DNA of 64,000 bases. It comes from Trissonchulus latispiculum. Its lineage: Eukaryota > Nematoda > Enoplea > Enoplida > Ironidae. The stretch covers positions 1-64,000 of the forward strand of contig JASAND010022014.1 of assembly GCA_030248195.1 (NCBI GenBank). The letters run 5' to 3'. The notes under the pieces were generated by a model, which worked only from the letters and a program-made list of their open reading frames with translations, did no database searches and was not told where the DNA came from. Below are positions 33,401-41,526 of this stretch, in pieces; the first letter of the stretch is position 1, and every line of letters begins with the position of its first letter. The position numbers and the translations under genes were made by a program.

Positions 33401-35353
33401 TTTTTTACGAGTTTTTTGTTTTTCAGTTCTCAACGCCCTAAACGAGCAGTACCATCGATGTCTGGCCAGTTCGCAGGAGCTGAGCAGTCTGGGTATAGCC
33501 GCCGGCTTCGGCCTGGATCCCAAATATTCCCTCATTACCGCTGAACGTCTGATGTACAGTCATGCCTTGGAATTGGTAAATAGATTCGGATTTTTCGGAA
33601 TTTTCGAATCAACTGGGTAGAAAACCGGCATAATAGAATTATTTTTGGCGATTCTTTCGTATACGCACACATGTTTCGAAAATTCAAAAAACTGAACTGA
33701 TTGAGTTCAAATTTGGTATGGGCGCCGATCTGTGACAAAATTTAAAAGTTTTGAAAATTAAATTTTTATTTTTTAAGGGGAAACTAAGGGGAACCAAAAA
33801 TTTTTGTCTCCGATTTCGCTGAATCTTTTCGTTAGCTAGAAAAGCTTAAATGCTAAGCTTACATCTTTAGCTTATACTGAGCTATCGAAAAGCTGGATCG
33901 AAAAATGATTTTCTGATTTGGGTTCAGTCACTCTGAAAACCCTAGTACGCAACTTTTCGGCGAAATCTAAGACAAAAATGTTTTGGTTCCCTTGGTCCCA
34001 CCCCTTAAAAACTTAAAAATTAATTTTTTTGAAAATTTGAATTGTCAGAGACCGACCAGAAATGCGTTAAAATGGACCCATACCAAATTTGAGCTCAATC
34101 GGTTAAGCTGTGCAGCTGTGCGTATACAGACAAATCACCATATGGTTTTTGGAAGTCTGTACAGTTTGTGAAAATTTCTAAAAATTCAGCTTTTGACTGG
34201 TCTGAGATATTTATGTTTATCCCTTTAGAATAGAATAAAGTTTTTCTTTCTATTGAACTTTGTTTTGTTTCTGAGAAAGTATTACAGCAAGTATTTCTGT
34301 AAATGTCTATATTTTATCAAACGTGTGCTTGGGGGGAGTTTGAGACCTGAGCTCACCCCCCCCCCAGAGGGGTCCCTCACCCCAAAATCCGGATTTTTCC
34401 GGTAAAAAACCGGAAAAATCCGGTTTTTCGGCGGCCTTCGGCCGCCCTTCACCCCCCCCCCCCCCAGAACTTCCCCTCCTGCACATGTCTGTATTTTATT
34501 AGTCATTCTTAATTTTATTTTATTGTCTTCTCTTAATTTCGTTATTTTTATTTTATTTTTAGTGTCAACAGGCTGCTCTAGACGAACTGTTTGGTAATCC
34601 GCATTTAGTAAGTTGCCACCTTGTGCTTTTGAATCTATAGATATTACTTTCGCAAAATCGCCAAATCTACTATTTCAGCTTCTTATCATGTCCATTGGTT
34701 ATAAATTTTTGAACTATTTTTAGATCTGTAGAAAGTTTGCTAAAATTTGTACTTAGATTTTAGTTCGGCGAAACAGGGACAGCGTGTTTTCTTGTGTTTG
34801 TTTAAACTTACGATTAAATATATATATATATTTATATTTATATAATATTGTATTTATATACTTATATATATTTCTATATTATATATATTGTTTTTGCTTG
34901 CGTTTTTCTAGTGCTGTCAGCGTTATCAGATGGCCTATATTTTGCTGCACTGTCTCCAGCAACAGGTTACCAATGAAGATGATAAAGCATTGCTTCTCAA
35001 GTGTAAGCCTGAAGAGCCAATATATAAATAAAATAAATACAAACAAAAATATTTAATTATTTCTGTAGGCAATTTGTTGTATTGGCTACCACATAAAATA
35101 ATTTATTACAGTTTCAATTCTATTTACAAGGTCGTTCTTAAATTTTTAGGTTTCGTTGTTTAATTATTACAAATTCTAAGGCGTTGTGAACTATTTTCTG
35201 GTTTTACAGAGATTTTTACAGGGTTTATTTTGGGACCATATTGGTCTTTTTTCGTAACTTATTTTCTGTTTTGTTTCAGACAAGGACGCTGTAAATCGTA
35301 GATTGCGTATCCTGGAACGACAAGGTTATATATCGGCTGTACCCAATACATAG
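6129..35353 (+). CDS. ULK1/2 (unc-51): ULK/unc-51/Atg1-family serine-threonine kinase, 5'-partial, 21 exons
   Basis: Autophagy-initiation protein kinase: it phosphorylates ATG13/FIP200-type partners and acts at the phagophore; unc-51 members also act in axon growth. Exons: 6129-6179, 9995-10027, 10614-10701, 11080-11205, 14526-14599, 15287-15388, 15701-15759, 18144-18226, 18450-18488, 24763-24857, 25240-25475, 26287-26542, 27237-27423, 27923-28312, 31185-31633, 31921-32037, 32522-32684, 33427-33575, 34563-34607, 34912-35002, 35280-35353. Every junction is GT-AG, phases agree throughout, and the sum is 2907 nt (968 codons plus TAG). The order is kinase domain, Ser/Thr/Pro-rich linker, C-terminal EAT (tandem MIT-like) domain, as in ULK1/2. 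Vertebrate ULK1 is about 1050 residues, so roughly 50-80 N-terminal residues (glycine loop, catalytic Lys) are missing and lie upstream or in an exon I did not recognise. Family assignment is very secure; orthology to ULK1 versus ULK2 cannot be decided. Confidence 0.95.
6838..8215. repeat. Minisatellite with a 148-bp unit, seven copies, plus two divergent 177-bp units
   Basis: The hexamer GGATCC recurs at 7215, 7363, 7511, 7659, 7807, 7955 and 8101, giving spacings of exactly 148 bp five times and 146 bp once. Each unit contains GGTTCA motifs and the palindrome GGTTCAAAGTTGAACC. To the left, about 6838-7110, a related unit with period about 177 bp repeats (shared text CGGGGTCGCTGAACA). Since 148 is not divisible by three, the many overlapping ORFs through it are frame-shifting artefacts. 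It lies in the first recognised ULK intron. Confidence 0.9.
8311..9205. mobile_element. Long-TIR foldback element, 895 bp
   Basis: The left arm 8311-8503 starts ACAAGTAGGAAAAATGCTCC and the right arm about 9015-9205 ends in its complement. Arms of about 190 bp are nearly identical inverted and include repeated GCTCATATT motifs. The interior is about 510 bp and non-coding. The right end abuts the hAT element at 9214, which duplicated the adjoining bases. Confidence 0.8.
9214..9930. mobile_element. hAT-type element with 8-bp target duplication
   Basis: Termini CAGCGATGGAACC and GGTTCCATCACTG are flanked by ATACTTAT at 9206-9213 and 9931-9938. Subterminal CACCGGGT/ACCCGGTG motifs occur at both ends. 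717 bp, no transposase ORF. It ends 64 bp before the 33-bp ULK exon at 9995. Confidence 0.85.
10065..10340 (-). mobile_element. tRNA-derived SINE with (TTG)n tail
   Basis: Read on the minus strand, the head carries a type II tRNA-like A box TGGCCAAGTGG (10317-10327) and a perfect B box GGTTCGAACCC (10264-10274). About 180 nt of unrelated body follow, then a (TTG)n tail at about 10065-10083. The acceptor stem is not closed, so this is not a functional tRNA. A Leu/Ser-type tRNA origin is inferred from the A box and the long spacing to the B box. It lies between ULK exons 2 and 3. Confidence 0.65.
10740..10945. repeat. G/C-rich hairpin segment, probable decayed MITE
   Basis: A G-rich left part (about 10750-10880) and C-rich right part (about 10905-10935) with weak inverted ends (GGGGATATTC versus AATACCCTG). 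No clean target duplication found. Part of a ULK intron. Confidence 0.35.
11670..12512. mobile_element. hAT-type element with 8-bp target duplication
   Basis: Ends TAGGGTTGG and CCATCCCTA, flanked by GTGGCTGC at 11662-11669 and 12513-12520. Subterminal blocks are runs of TTTTTTCCGG or its complement. 843 bp with no transposase ORF; located in the ULK intron 11206-14525. Confidence 0.85.
12655..13061. mobile_element. hAT-type MITE, family copy 1 (CAGGGGCGGATCC ends)
   Basis: Ends CAGGGGCGGATCC and GGATCCGCCAGTG, flanked by GACCTATC at 12647-12654 and 13062-13069. It has a G-run/C-run hairpin at the left, a TCGCGCCTCCGGCGCGA hairpin at 12769-12785 and a GGGGGGCTCCGCCCCCC hairpin near the right. 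407 bp. A second copy lies at 16638-17052 in the same orientation. Confidence 0.9.
13070..14525. other. ULK intron segment without recognised gene
   Basis: Between the MITE at 12655 and the DFG exon at 14526. Apart from the 23-bp tandem repeat I see only AT-rich sequence, a G/C-rich stretch at 13225-13300 and no coding signal. Confidence 0.6.
13820..13889. repeat. 23-bp tandem repeat, three units
   Basis: Unit AGTAAAAAGCGAAAAGCATCGAA repeated three times (the first unit lacks the leading base match). Intronic and non-coding. Confidence 0.8.
15856..18006. mobile_element. Larger hAT-like element containing a nested MITE
   Basis: Ends CAGGCCTGTTGCGG (15856) and GCGCAACAGCCCTG (ending 18006) are inverted repeats. 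Both subterminal regions are iterations of TTCCTATTTTTTCC. The flanking octamers do not match, so the boundary call rests on the inverted ends only. The MITE at 16638-17052 is nested inside, and a GGTTAAACTGGC / GCCAGTTGAACC bounded G/C-rich element (about 17288-17653) is a probable second nested insertion. Lies in the ULK intron 15760-18143. Confidence 0.6.
16638..17052. mobile_element. hAT-type MITE, family copy 2 (CAGGGGCGGATCC ends)
   Basis: Same ends as the copy at 12655, flanked by CGTACAGG at 16630-16637 and 17053-17060. The internal hairpin TCGCGCCTTCGGCGCGA at 16757-16773 replaces the CTCCGG loop of copy 1 with CTTCGG. High similarity along the whole length indicates recent activity of a common source. 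Confidence 0.9.
18649..18970. mobile_element. hAT-type MITE with near-perfect 8-bp target duplication
   Basis: Ends CAGTGGCGCAC and GTGCGCCCCTG are flanked by GTGGCTTG (18641-18648) and GCGGCTTG (18971-18978), seven of eight identical. A G-run followed by GCGGCGCCCC forms the usual G/C hairpin near the right end. Lies in the 6.3-kb ULK intron. Confidence 0.75.
20360..21115. repeat. Dispersed direct repeat pair inside the composite
   Basis: CGTTATGGAGAAATTA...GTTTTTCGTGTCGGGAAAAA occurs near 20372 and again near 20787. CATAGAAAACGTGTTTTTAT occurs near 20444 and 21068. CCTAAGCTTTCGAATGAGGT occurs near 19943 and 20750. These look like fragments of one repeat family in direct orientation. Confidence 0.6.
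22082..23032 (+). CDS. Penelope-type reverse transcriptase, 5'-truncated single ORF
   Basis: An intact ORF of about 316 residues from the first ATG (the frame is open slightly further upstream to a stop at 22064). RT motifs appear in order: motif [13 protein letters not shown], motif [16 protein letters not shown], motif C FRYIDDI, then a motif D/E region (LADVLDIKI) and a C-terminal helical extension. This combination is typical of PLE-related RTs of animal genomes, as distinct from LINE or LTR retroelement RTs. Catalytic Asp residues are present. No GIY-YIG endonuclease is visible downstream, so the copy is endonuclease-less or truncated. It is in the same strand as the host ULK gene, in its longest intron. 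Class certain (RT); PLE subfamily inferred. Confidence 0.85.
   Translation: MKAYSNTIARCNGGCNPFWIIDSSKPIINCLRQISMQNNAKSVYTFDFSQLYTNLRHDKIIEAINAIAKIAFGHNQRKLNFGFKSAYFSDNTSKRYVDYETFCEMCKWLVDNAYFCVGGKVFRQKVGIPMGTSCGPFLANLVLFYYEFKFIKLLTNRNDYKTLELLKNVFRYIDDITVINDGGIFIELWKLIYPSDLELNLVNEHFSLADVLDIKINIDNGKFITSVFDKKRFFSFNAVSLPEIESNISKFCCYNVFANEIIRISNLCSNSDDFLKISTELIQKLIQKKYKVRSLKRYFLKSCKHKNFNNLLEISP
24763..31633 (+). CDS. ULK linker exons (6 exons, Ser/Thr/Pro-rich)
   Basis: Exons 10-15, about residues 219-756. Composition is rich in Ser, Thr, Pro, Gly and Ala and probably disordered, as in other ULK proteins, where this segment carries phosphosites and LC3-binding motifs. Short islands match the family: GDFVMV in exon 11 (25240-25475) parallels the DFVxV motif just after the kinase domain in ULK1/2, [12 protein letters not shown] in exon 12 parallels the PVPTQ segment, and FVVGTPP in exon 14 parallels the F-V-GSPP segment. 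Exon 13 contains a run of seven Thr. These exons are clearly more GC-rich than their flanking introns. No convincing LIR could be assigned by eye; EYFYHG in exon 15 is an aromatic patch only. Confidence 0.9.
25137..25217. repeat. AT-rich tandem repeat (ATTAATTA blocks)
   Basis: Three units of about 28 bp, each TTTTTC followed by ATTAATTAATTAATTA, immediately upstream of the ULK exon 11 acceptor at 25239. Confidence 0.8.
25514..25892. mobile_element. TIR element with AATCTGGGCTTATTCTA ends
   Basis: Perfect 17-bp inverted termini AATCTGGGCTTATTCTA / TAGAATAAGCCCAGATT are flanked by AATT on both sides (a possible 4-bp duplication in an AATT-rich context). The interior is a series of G-runs and C-runs with a CCGGCGAAGCCGG hairpin. 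Non-coding, in a ULK intron. Confidence 0.75.
26781..26935. mobile_element. Short MITE with GGCCTTTTCACGAAAGG-type ends
   Basis: Inverted ends GGCCTTTTCACGAAAGGG and CCCTTTCTTGAAAAGGCC, with AGAGTAGAGTAGAGTTAAAA-like subterminal repeats. 155 bp. A second GGCCTTTTCAAG lies just outside at 26763. End style resembles PIF/Harbinger Tourist-type MITEs, but I see no 3-bp duplication. Confidence 0.6.
27001..27023. repeat. (AC)n microsatellite
   Basis: About ten AC dinucleotides in a ULK intron. Confidence 0.9.
28665..31035. mobile_element. 2.4-kb repeat block bounded by GGTTTGCCGC inverted ends
   Basis: GGTTTGCCGCTACTTC at 28665 and GAAGCGGCGGCAAACC ending 31035 are imperfect inverted ends. A related inner pair GGGTTGTCGC (28726) / GCGACAACCC (about 29731) suggests nesting of two family members. 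Within the right half a unit of about 335 bp is repeated three times in tandem (anchor CTCCGATTTGG at about 29975, 30310 and 30645). A related unit is repeated twice at about 28990 and 29300. Non-coding; it fills the ULK intron 28313-31184. Confidence 0.65.
31921..35353 (+). CDS. ULK C-terminal EAT/tandem-MIT exons (6 exons)
   Basis: Exons 16-21, about residues 757-968. In ULK1/Atg1 this helical domain binds ATG13 and targets the kinase to membranes. Recognisable helices: [104 protein letters not shown]; and a last helix ending [11 protein letters not shown] before the stop at 35351-35353. Length and helix order match the C-terminal domain of ULK1/2. Exon 19 (34563-34607) is only 45 bp. Confidence 0.95.
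33600..34150. repeat. Foldback repeat in ULK intron
   Basis: The left part contains CGTATACGCACAC and TTGAGTTCAAATTTGGTATG; the right part contains the complements CATACCAAATTTGAGCTCAA and GTGCGTATAC. An inner pair around TTTTTGTCTCCGATTTCGC is also inverted. Non-coding. Confidence 0.6.
34303..34500. repeat. G/C-rich hairpin element flanked by 15-bp direct repeats
   Basis: ATGTCTATATTTTAT at 34303 and ATGTCTGTATTTTAT at about 34486 flank a segment with G-run/C-run pairs and a GGCGGCCTTCGGCCGCC hairpin at 34430-34446. Possibly a MITE whose insertion duplicated flanking sequence; class unknown. Confidence 0.45.
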
Positions 35354-35600
35354 CCCCCCTCAATTGACATTGAGGTTTTGAATGTCGTTTGTAGCATTAT
35401 AACTTTATTGCTGTTCTAGTATAACTGCATGGAACTGTACGTATTGTTTTATTTGTTTTGTGATGTAATAACTGATTGTAATAACTGAGTTTAGATTTAC
35501 TGATGTGTGATGTTTTTGGAATTCATAGACTTGAGAAGTAAACCGTAAAAATAAATAAATAAAAACACAATTTTTAAGACTAAAAATGTTTGCACAAGAA
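35354..35600 (+). terminator. ULK 3' UTR with AATAAA polyadenylation signal
   Basis: The 3' untranslated region follows the TAG at 35351-35353. Overlapping AATAAA hexamers occur at 35550-35562, about 200 nt downstream of the stop, a typical distance for a cleavage/polyadenylation signal. The actual cleavage site cannot be read from sequence. Confidence 0.6.
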
Positions 35601-36067
35601 GCCAATATAACCTTCATCCGGACATTAACAGCAAGGAATTGTTGGCTTAGAACTCAAGCGCGCTATTTGTTATTTTTCTGAAAATTGCTTTTCTCCTATT
35701 TTTTGTCGGACAAATTTTATTTTTTCTTATTTCCGATGCAACATTGTTTTTAGTTTCCTTTTTTTATGAAGAAGGTCGTGCAGCAGCACTGTAGTTGTCA
35801 GTCACTGTTCAATTGGTTTTTTTCAGAGAATGTGTAGAAAAAATTAGTCTCCTGACCCTTGCTCGAATCCCTGTTTTTCTGTCATTTCATGTTTACAAGA
35901 CAGGTCTTTTCTTTTGAAAACTGGCCATATGTCAGTGGTTTTTGGTCGGTTTTTGTTTATTTTCTAACATGCTTGACATGCTTTCATTGCTTTTATTGCT
36001 GTAGTGCTTTTCCTTGAGTTCTGGCAGTGTTTTCTCAACATAGAGTGCACACTGCAGACATTAACAT

Positions 36068-36773
36068 TTAAGGGGGGGGGGTCGCTTTTTTTGGGCGATT
36101 TTTCTACCTCACATTTTGTTCATTTTTACATATTTTGTACTCCCAATGGGTCCGCGAAACAAGACAAGTGCGTTTTGCGTAATATTGCTGCTATCGTTCT
36201 GTAGACCCCTTCAAATGGTGACCCGGACATGTGTTAAACATAGGAAAATGAAAAAGTTAAGGTAAGAAAGTTTGTGTCCAAAAATTTTTTCGCTGTGTAA
36301 GAGACTCACCTCTCAAATTTTGCACACTTGTTAAGGACATAATGTAGAGTGCAACGAGTTACTTTGGTGCAATTCTGTTGAGAATTAGAATTTTGGCAAA
36401 TAGCCAAACTCGGAATTTTCACAAATTCTGATTTTAAGTATTTGCCAAAATTTTAATTCTCAACGGAATTGCACCAAAGTAACTCGCTGCACTCTACATT
36501 ATGTCCTTAACAAGTTTGCAAAATTTGAGAGCTGAATCTCGTACACAGCGAAAAAATTTTTGGACACAAACTTTTTATCTTAACTTTTTCCTTTTTTCTA
36601 TGTTTAACACATGTCGGAGTCACCTTTGAAGGGGTCTACAGAACGATAGCGGCAATATTACGCAAAACGCACTTGTCTTGTTTCGCGGACCCATTGGGAG
36701 TACAAAATATGTAAAAAATGAGCAGAATTGGAGAAGGTCGAAAAATCGCCCAAAAAAGCGACCCCCCCCTTAA
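36068..36773. mobile_element. Near-complete palindromic element with TTAA at both ends
   Basis: Two arms of about 315-320 bp in inverted orientation, separated by only about 70 bp. Arms begin TTAAGGGGGGGG and end CCCCCCCTTAA. TTAA is present on both flanks, matching the TTAA target choice of piggyBac-type elements, although the GGGG termini differ from classical CCC ends. 706 bp, non-coding, about 0.7 kb beyond the ULK stop. Confidence 0.75.
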
Positions 36774-39373
36774 GTGTTTCTATGACAAAACTTGTAGTCG
36801 CTTCATAAGTTTGTCATCAAAAATTATAATATTGGATGGTCAATGAAACGTTTCAAAACTTAAACACATGTGGCCGTTTAGGTTTTCTGTGTTCTGTTGT
36901 TGCCATTGTTTATTGGTTTTAAGCAGTTGAGTACAAAGCCTTTTGGGCCAATAATGTTTTGCAGATTTTTGACTGGGGAAGGGGGAAATGGTTTTGGAAA
37001 CACTTTTTAATCTCTGCGATAGAGTTGTTCTTAACTGAAATTTATAATCTAAGGTTATTCTCAAGTTCGATTCTGGAGAATTAGATAAAAAATATATATG
37101 CCCCAAAACTATTAAATTTGTTTTAAACCGTTTGAAGCAGATTTGTGTGGATTTGAGATGTATTTTCGAATTTTTAACAATTTTGTCTTGGTAAAGTCTG
37201 CCGTTTCTTTATTTCAAATTTTTTTACTAAGCGTTTTTGTGTTATGTATAATAAGATTATGCTTAATATTTTGTGGTCACCCCCTGGAGAGCCAGACGAA
37301 AAAGTCGAGAAGTCACTAGAATGGTATCGGTTATCACTTTACAAGTCATTTGGACAGAAATTTAGGATCACTCTTGGCTCAATTTTGTATTTAGTAAATG
37401 CCAAATTATTGTTTGTAGTCCTTCAACTAAAACTTAACGTTCACGTCACTTAAAACTTATCGTAACTGCTCTTTTATTTCAAAATTTTATTATCATTTTG
37501 GGTAATGGTTTGTTCCAGTTTACCTGTTATTCATTTCGAATAGAGTTTGGGTATTGTTTTGTCTAAGAATCCTCATTACTGTGTATTGGTGTCTCTGTTT
37601 TGCTTTTTTGCTTTGTTTTATTTCTGTGATGCAGATTCTGTTATTTTTGTGATAAAGTTGCTGATGTTGTTACTAGTCCTTTTAATTTGATTGATTTGTT
37701 TGGATGACAGTTTGTCGCAGAAATTGTAAGAATACTTAAAGCAAACGACAGAATTAGGTTTTGAGCTGGTACCTAATTTATTTTACGGCATTTTATTTAT
37801 ATAACAGTTTTTTGGGTAAACTCTTTTGTTTTGTAAATAATTTTGTCCTGTTGCGCATAGTTTTGACATTTTGTAGTTGGTATTTATTTACGTGTTGTAT
37901 CTGTATCTGTAAATTTTTGATTGATATTAAATGACGTGCGTGTTTTTACAGATAGGCAAGTACTTTGCAATTTGCACATTCGCGGAAAAGTTTATAGGGT
38001 TCTAAAAATTTAACATTCCCTAAAATGATAACACTGATTTTTTTTAGTTACATAGCCGGTTTGAGGTAGTAACAAAACCCTTCCATTGCGACAACTATGC
38101 TTTTTGGAAGTTTTTGGTTGGAATAATGGTGCTCTTACAAAGAGCAGTTAAAGGAATCCACTTCTAAAACTTAATAATAGAACTGTAACTGCTCAACTGC
38201 TAGAACTACGTTTAGTCAGCTTAAGAAGCATTTTTCTTCTGAGTGTTGATAAAGCCAGCATCGTCAACTCGAACTCGGAACAGTCCTCCTCAGAAGCTGT
38301 AAGCCTTAGTTTTGGCTTTTCTACGATGCAGGTGGAAGTGCCCTTTCTTACATTCGAATTCAAGTGGTGACAGCTGTGCGATTCTAGTAGGACAGTAGAC
38401 GGCGTAAATAAGTAGTCTCTCTCTCTCTAGAATGTAGTTGTGGTTTGCAGAATTTGGCTGGACTATTTATTCGACTCAGCCCTTTTTCCTGCTGCGCCTC
38501 AGCGCAGCAGGTCTCTTAAATTTGCTCAGCCCTCCGTTTTGCACGCAGACTCCACGCTGAACATATGTAGATTTTAACAAATGTACATCTTCTGTGCTTT
38601 AAGATAGGGAGGGTATGATTTGTACATATAATTCTTAAAAGAACTGTTTCCACACGTAAATTACGTGTATGTGCTAAGCCAGTCCCTCTGATTTATTTTC
38701 TTAGTCAACAAAACCGGAAATGGTCTAATCTAATGTTTGTAGTTTTGATTCTTTAACAATTTACTTGCAGCAAGTGAAAAGAAAGCTTGGGTTTGAACTA
38801 GTTCTAAATTATAGCTCAGCCGTCATAAAATTCTAGCGATGAACGGTTGAAGAATGGGAGAAAACATCAAAACCCATAAACTATTCTTGTCCGTTCCGTT
38901 CCGCAGGCAACAATATTTTGGTCGATAATTTTTATGCTTTAAAATTTCACATTTTTATGCATATAGTCTGACATAGGTTCACTTGATTTGGAGTATTTTC
39001 TTCACAGATTTCTCTGTTATGTAGACATTTAATTGGTAGTCAGATAAGTTCTTGCTAAAATATTAATATGCTGCGCAGCAGGCCTACAATTTATGAAAAA
39101 TGTACCTCTGGTACCATAACCCTTTTGCAGAAAATATTGCTTGTTACTCCACAAGTTGGATCTGGCAAACTTGATGATCGATTAGACAATTAGAGCACTG
39201 TACGTCTGGTTACGGTTACTTTTGAGTACAACTCTGTTTTCGGCCAGTGAATAGTAGATGTCAAATTAGCCTATTACTAGGTGTTTATTGTTTGTGTGGG
39301 ATTGTGTTCAGTCGGCCTGTGAGCCCGCTGCCTTAATGTTTAGTTAATAAGCCTTTTATATTTTTGTATTAAA

Positions 39374-39766
39374 ATAATACAAGCAAGAGTACACAATGAT
39401 AATAAGACTATGACAATCGTCACACTACACTCTATGCAGTGAAGGCCAAAACTAGGCTATGCGCGCTATCGGCTGACCCCCCCCCCCACGAATTGACACC
39501 CTCTCACACCGGCCCTATATGGGTACATAGTCCCAAACGGGGGTCGCTCACTCGCTTAGCATGTTTTCTAAATACAAGTGTTCTACATACACGCTTAAAT
39601 CCCCTCCCCAAATTGGGATCCTTTCATTTCAGCGTGTAAGTGCGGTGGGGTGCACACAATGCAGTGGGGTCAGCCGATAGCGCACATAGCATAATTTTGT
39701 CCTTCACTGCATAGAGTGTGACGCTTGTCATACTCTTATCATTATGTACTCTTGATACAAGATTAT
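39374..39766. mobile_element. Foldback MITE
   Basis: Arms of about 105 bp. The left contains GAGTACACAATGATAATAAG and CACTCTATGCAGTGAAGG; the right carries the complements. The inner pair GCTATCGGCTGACCCC / GGGGTCAGCCGATAGC closes the stem. Loop about 170 bp; non-coding. Confidence 0.75.
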
Positions 39767-40248
39767 AAACGAAAGAAAGAAGGATGTCACTACAGCACCT
39801 CCGACCCGAAAAATTTAGACCTGAAGTGGAGATTGAACCCTCAACCTTTTGCTTACAAGTTTGAAAGCTCTGCTATTAAATAATGGCCTGTACATTGATT
39901 CACCAAAGTAGGGGGACTTTTCTATTTTCTTTTGCGAGTTCTACAACATTGAGTTAGTAGTGTAGAAAACAGATCCGACTTCTTATTACTGGTTTGGTCC
40001 CGAAAGCGGTAGTTAATGTCTGTGTCCTGATAATATGTATATTTACAATTTAAAATTACTTCCGTTGCAAAAACTTTTCGTTCAAGAGATAGCATTTTTG
40101 CCATTCCCAAAATACTGTATTCACTAATCAGACTTCAGACTGTAAAACTGCTTTTATCAGTATTACGTATTTAGATGAAACGGAGTAAAATAAACATAAT
40201 AAAAAAGCTTCTAAAATCAAACAACCATAGTGGCATGTTTCAAAACAT

Positions 40249-40256
40249 TATAAAAG
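40249..40256 (+). promoter_or_regulatory. TATA-box candidate for class C receptor copy 1
   Basis: TATAAAAG lies 112 bp upstream of the proposed ATG at 40368. The surrounding 5' flank (40020-40240) is recognisably similar to the flank of copy 2 (49400-49610), for example TACAATTTAAAA and ATAAATCAAACAACC-like blocks. Confidence 0.4.
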
Positions 40257-41261
40257 TCGTTAACTCTTTCGGTATCGATAATAGCTTATGAAGGATGATA
40301 GGACGCAAAAAGTGGAACACAGCTAAGTTTGTGTCTCTCTGAGGACATAAGCTGGCAACTTTTACCCATGCCAACTTACAGTACTTGGTGTAGAATCATT
40401 TTATGTCTTATTCTGGCACGGTCTGACGAAAGTCTTAGGCTAATCCTTTCTAATCTTTATGCTCAATCGTCCTGCCTAAACGTAAACGTCTTTGGATACG
40501 ATAACCTGCCAGATATTTGCCTTTACAGTTATGCAGCCACAACAGAGGCTCTGTTACAGTCTACCAGCGATGCAAACCAGGAACTGAAATCCGTTGGCCT
40601 AGAGCTGGAGTTGGAATTTCTGGCAGCTCATGGCAACCTTCCCAGCACCAAGGATGCCCTTTATCATATCAGCTTGGACGAACAGTTAAATATCTGGTCA
40701 GAAAACCTCACATTATGCAATAGTTATCCAGAAGACTGTTGTCCTGGGCGTCAAAAAAATGCCAGAACCATGCGACTACTGACGTTGGGAAATACCTATG
40801 ACGTCACAAACCTGGTCCCAAACGTTAAGACTGGCTACGCTGCCTACTGTCTGATGTCCCTAGGAAGCTGGGAAACCTGCTATAAAAGGGTTAATACTAT
40901 GGAGACTCTTCAGGCACTACCAGAAGTTCAGCCAGGAATTCAAGAGATTGTTATCAAGCAAATACTGTCCGATTTGGAACCAATTTTTGCAACGGCCGTT
41001 GGAAACAGTGATAACCACATTTTTTACGATTTATATCTGTACTCATCCAATTCGTGCGGATTTGATTACTATGGGCTGGATAGATCTTGCATTAACAATA
41101 GTACCTCTCCTTACGTAATTATCTTTCAGGGCGGCTCAACATCCGAGCTTGCCCAATTTGTTGCTAATATTTGGTATTGTGTACCACATTCTGCTCAGAA
41201 TATTCTAATCTTGCTACCTCAAGGATGGATATCAAAATTGGGATACAGCTGGAAGTATAGT

Positions 41262-41264
41262 TAA
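41262..41264 (+). other. Premature TAA in class C receptor copy 1
   Basis: In the conserved context SWKYS-stop-NGFPLDR versus SWKYSQKGFPLDR in the paralogue. A single C-to-T change explains it. Everything downstream (about 610 codons) remains open. Confidence 0.9.
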
Positions 41265-41526
41265 AACGGATTTCCATTAGATCGTTTGGAACAGCTTCCA
41301 ATGGTAACCATCTGGGCACTTCATCTGGTAGTCCCGCAAGCCACGGAATTTAGCAGAAGTGTTATGAATTTAAATTATTCACAGGTGGTTAATACATCAG
41401 CCGTTGATAAAAATAATGATTTATCCCGACTGTTTAATGAAATTTGCGACGGCCCTTGTGATAGCGGCACAACGTTGAAGGACGTTCCTAATCCTTCTGT
41501 ACTTGGCTTGGTGCTGGAGGAAGCAG

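Larger units (their letters stand above)
35600..40240. other. Intergenic region, ULK to class C receptor
   Basis: No coding similarity recognised. It contains the two foldback elements listed at 36068 and 39374; the rest is AT-rich with short chance ORFs. Confidence 0.6.
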
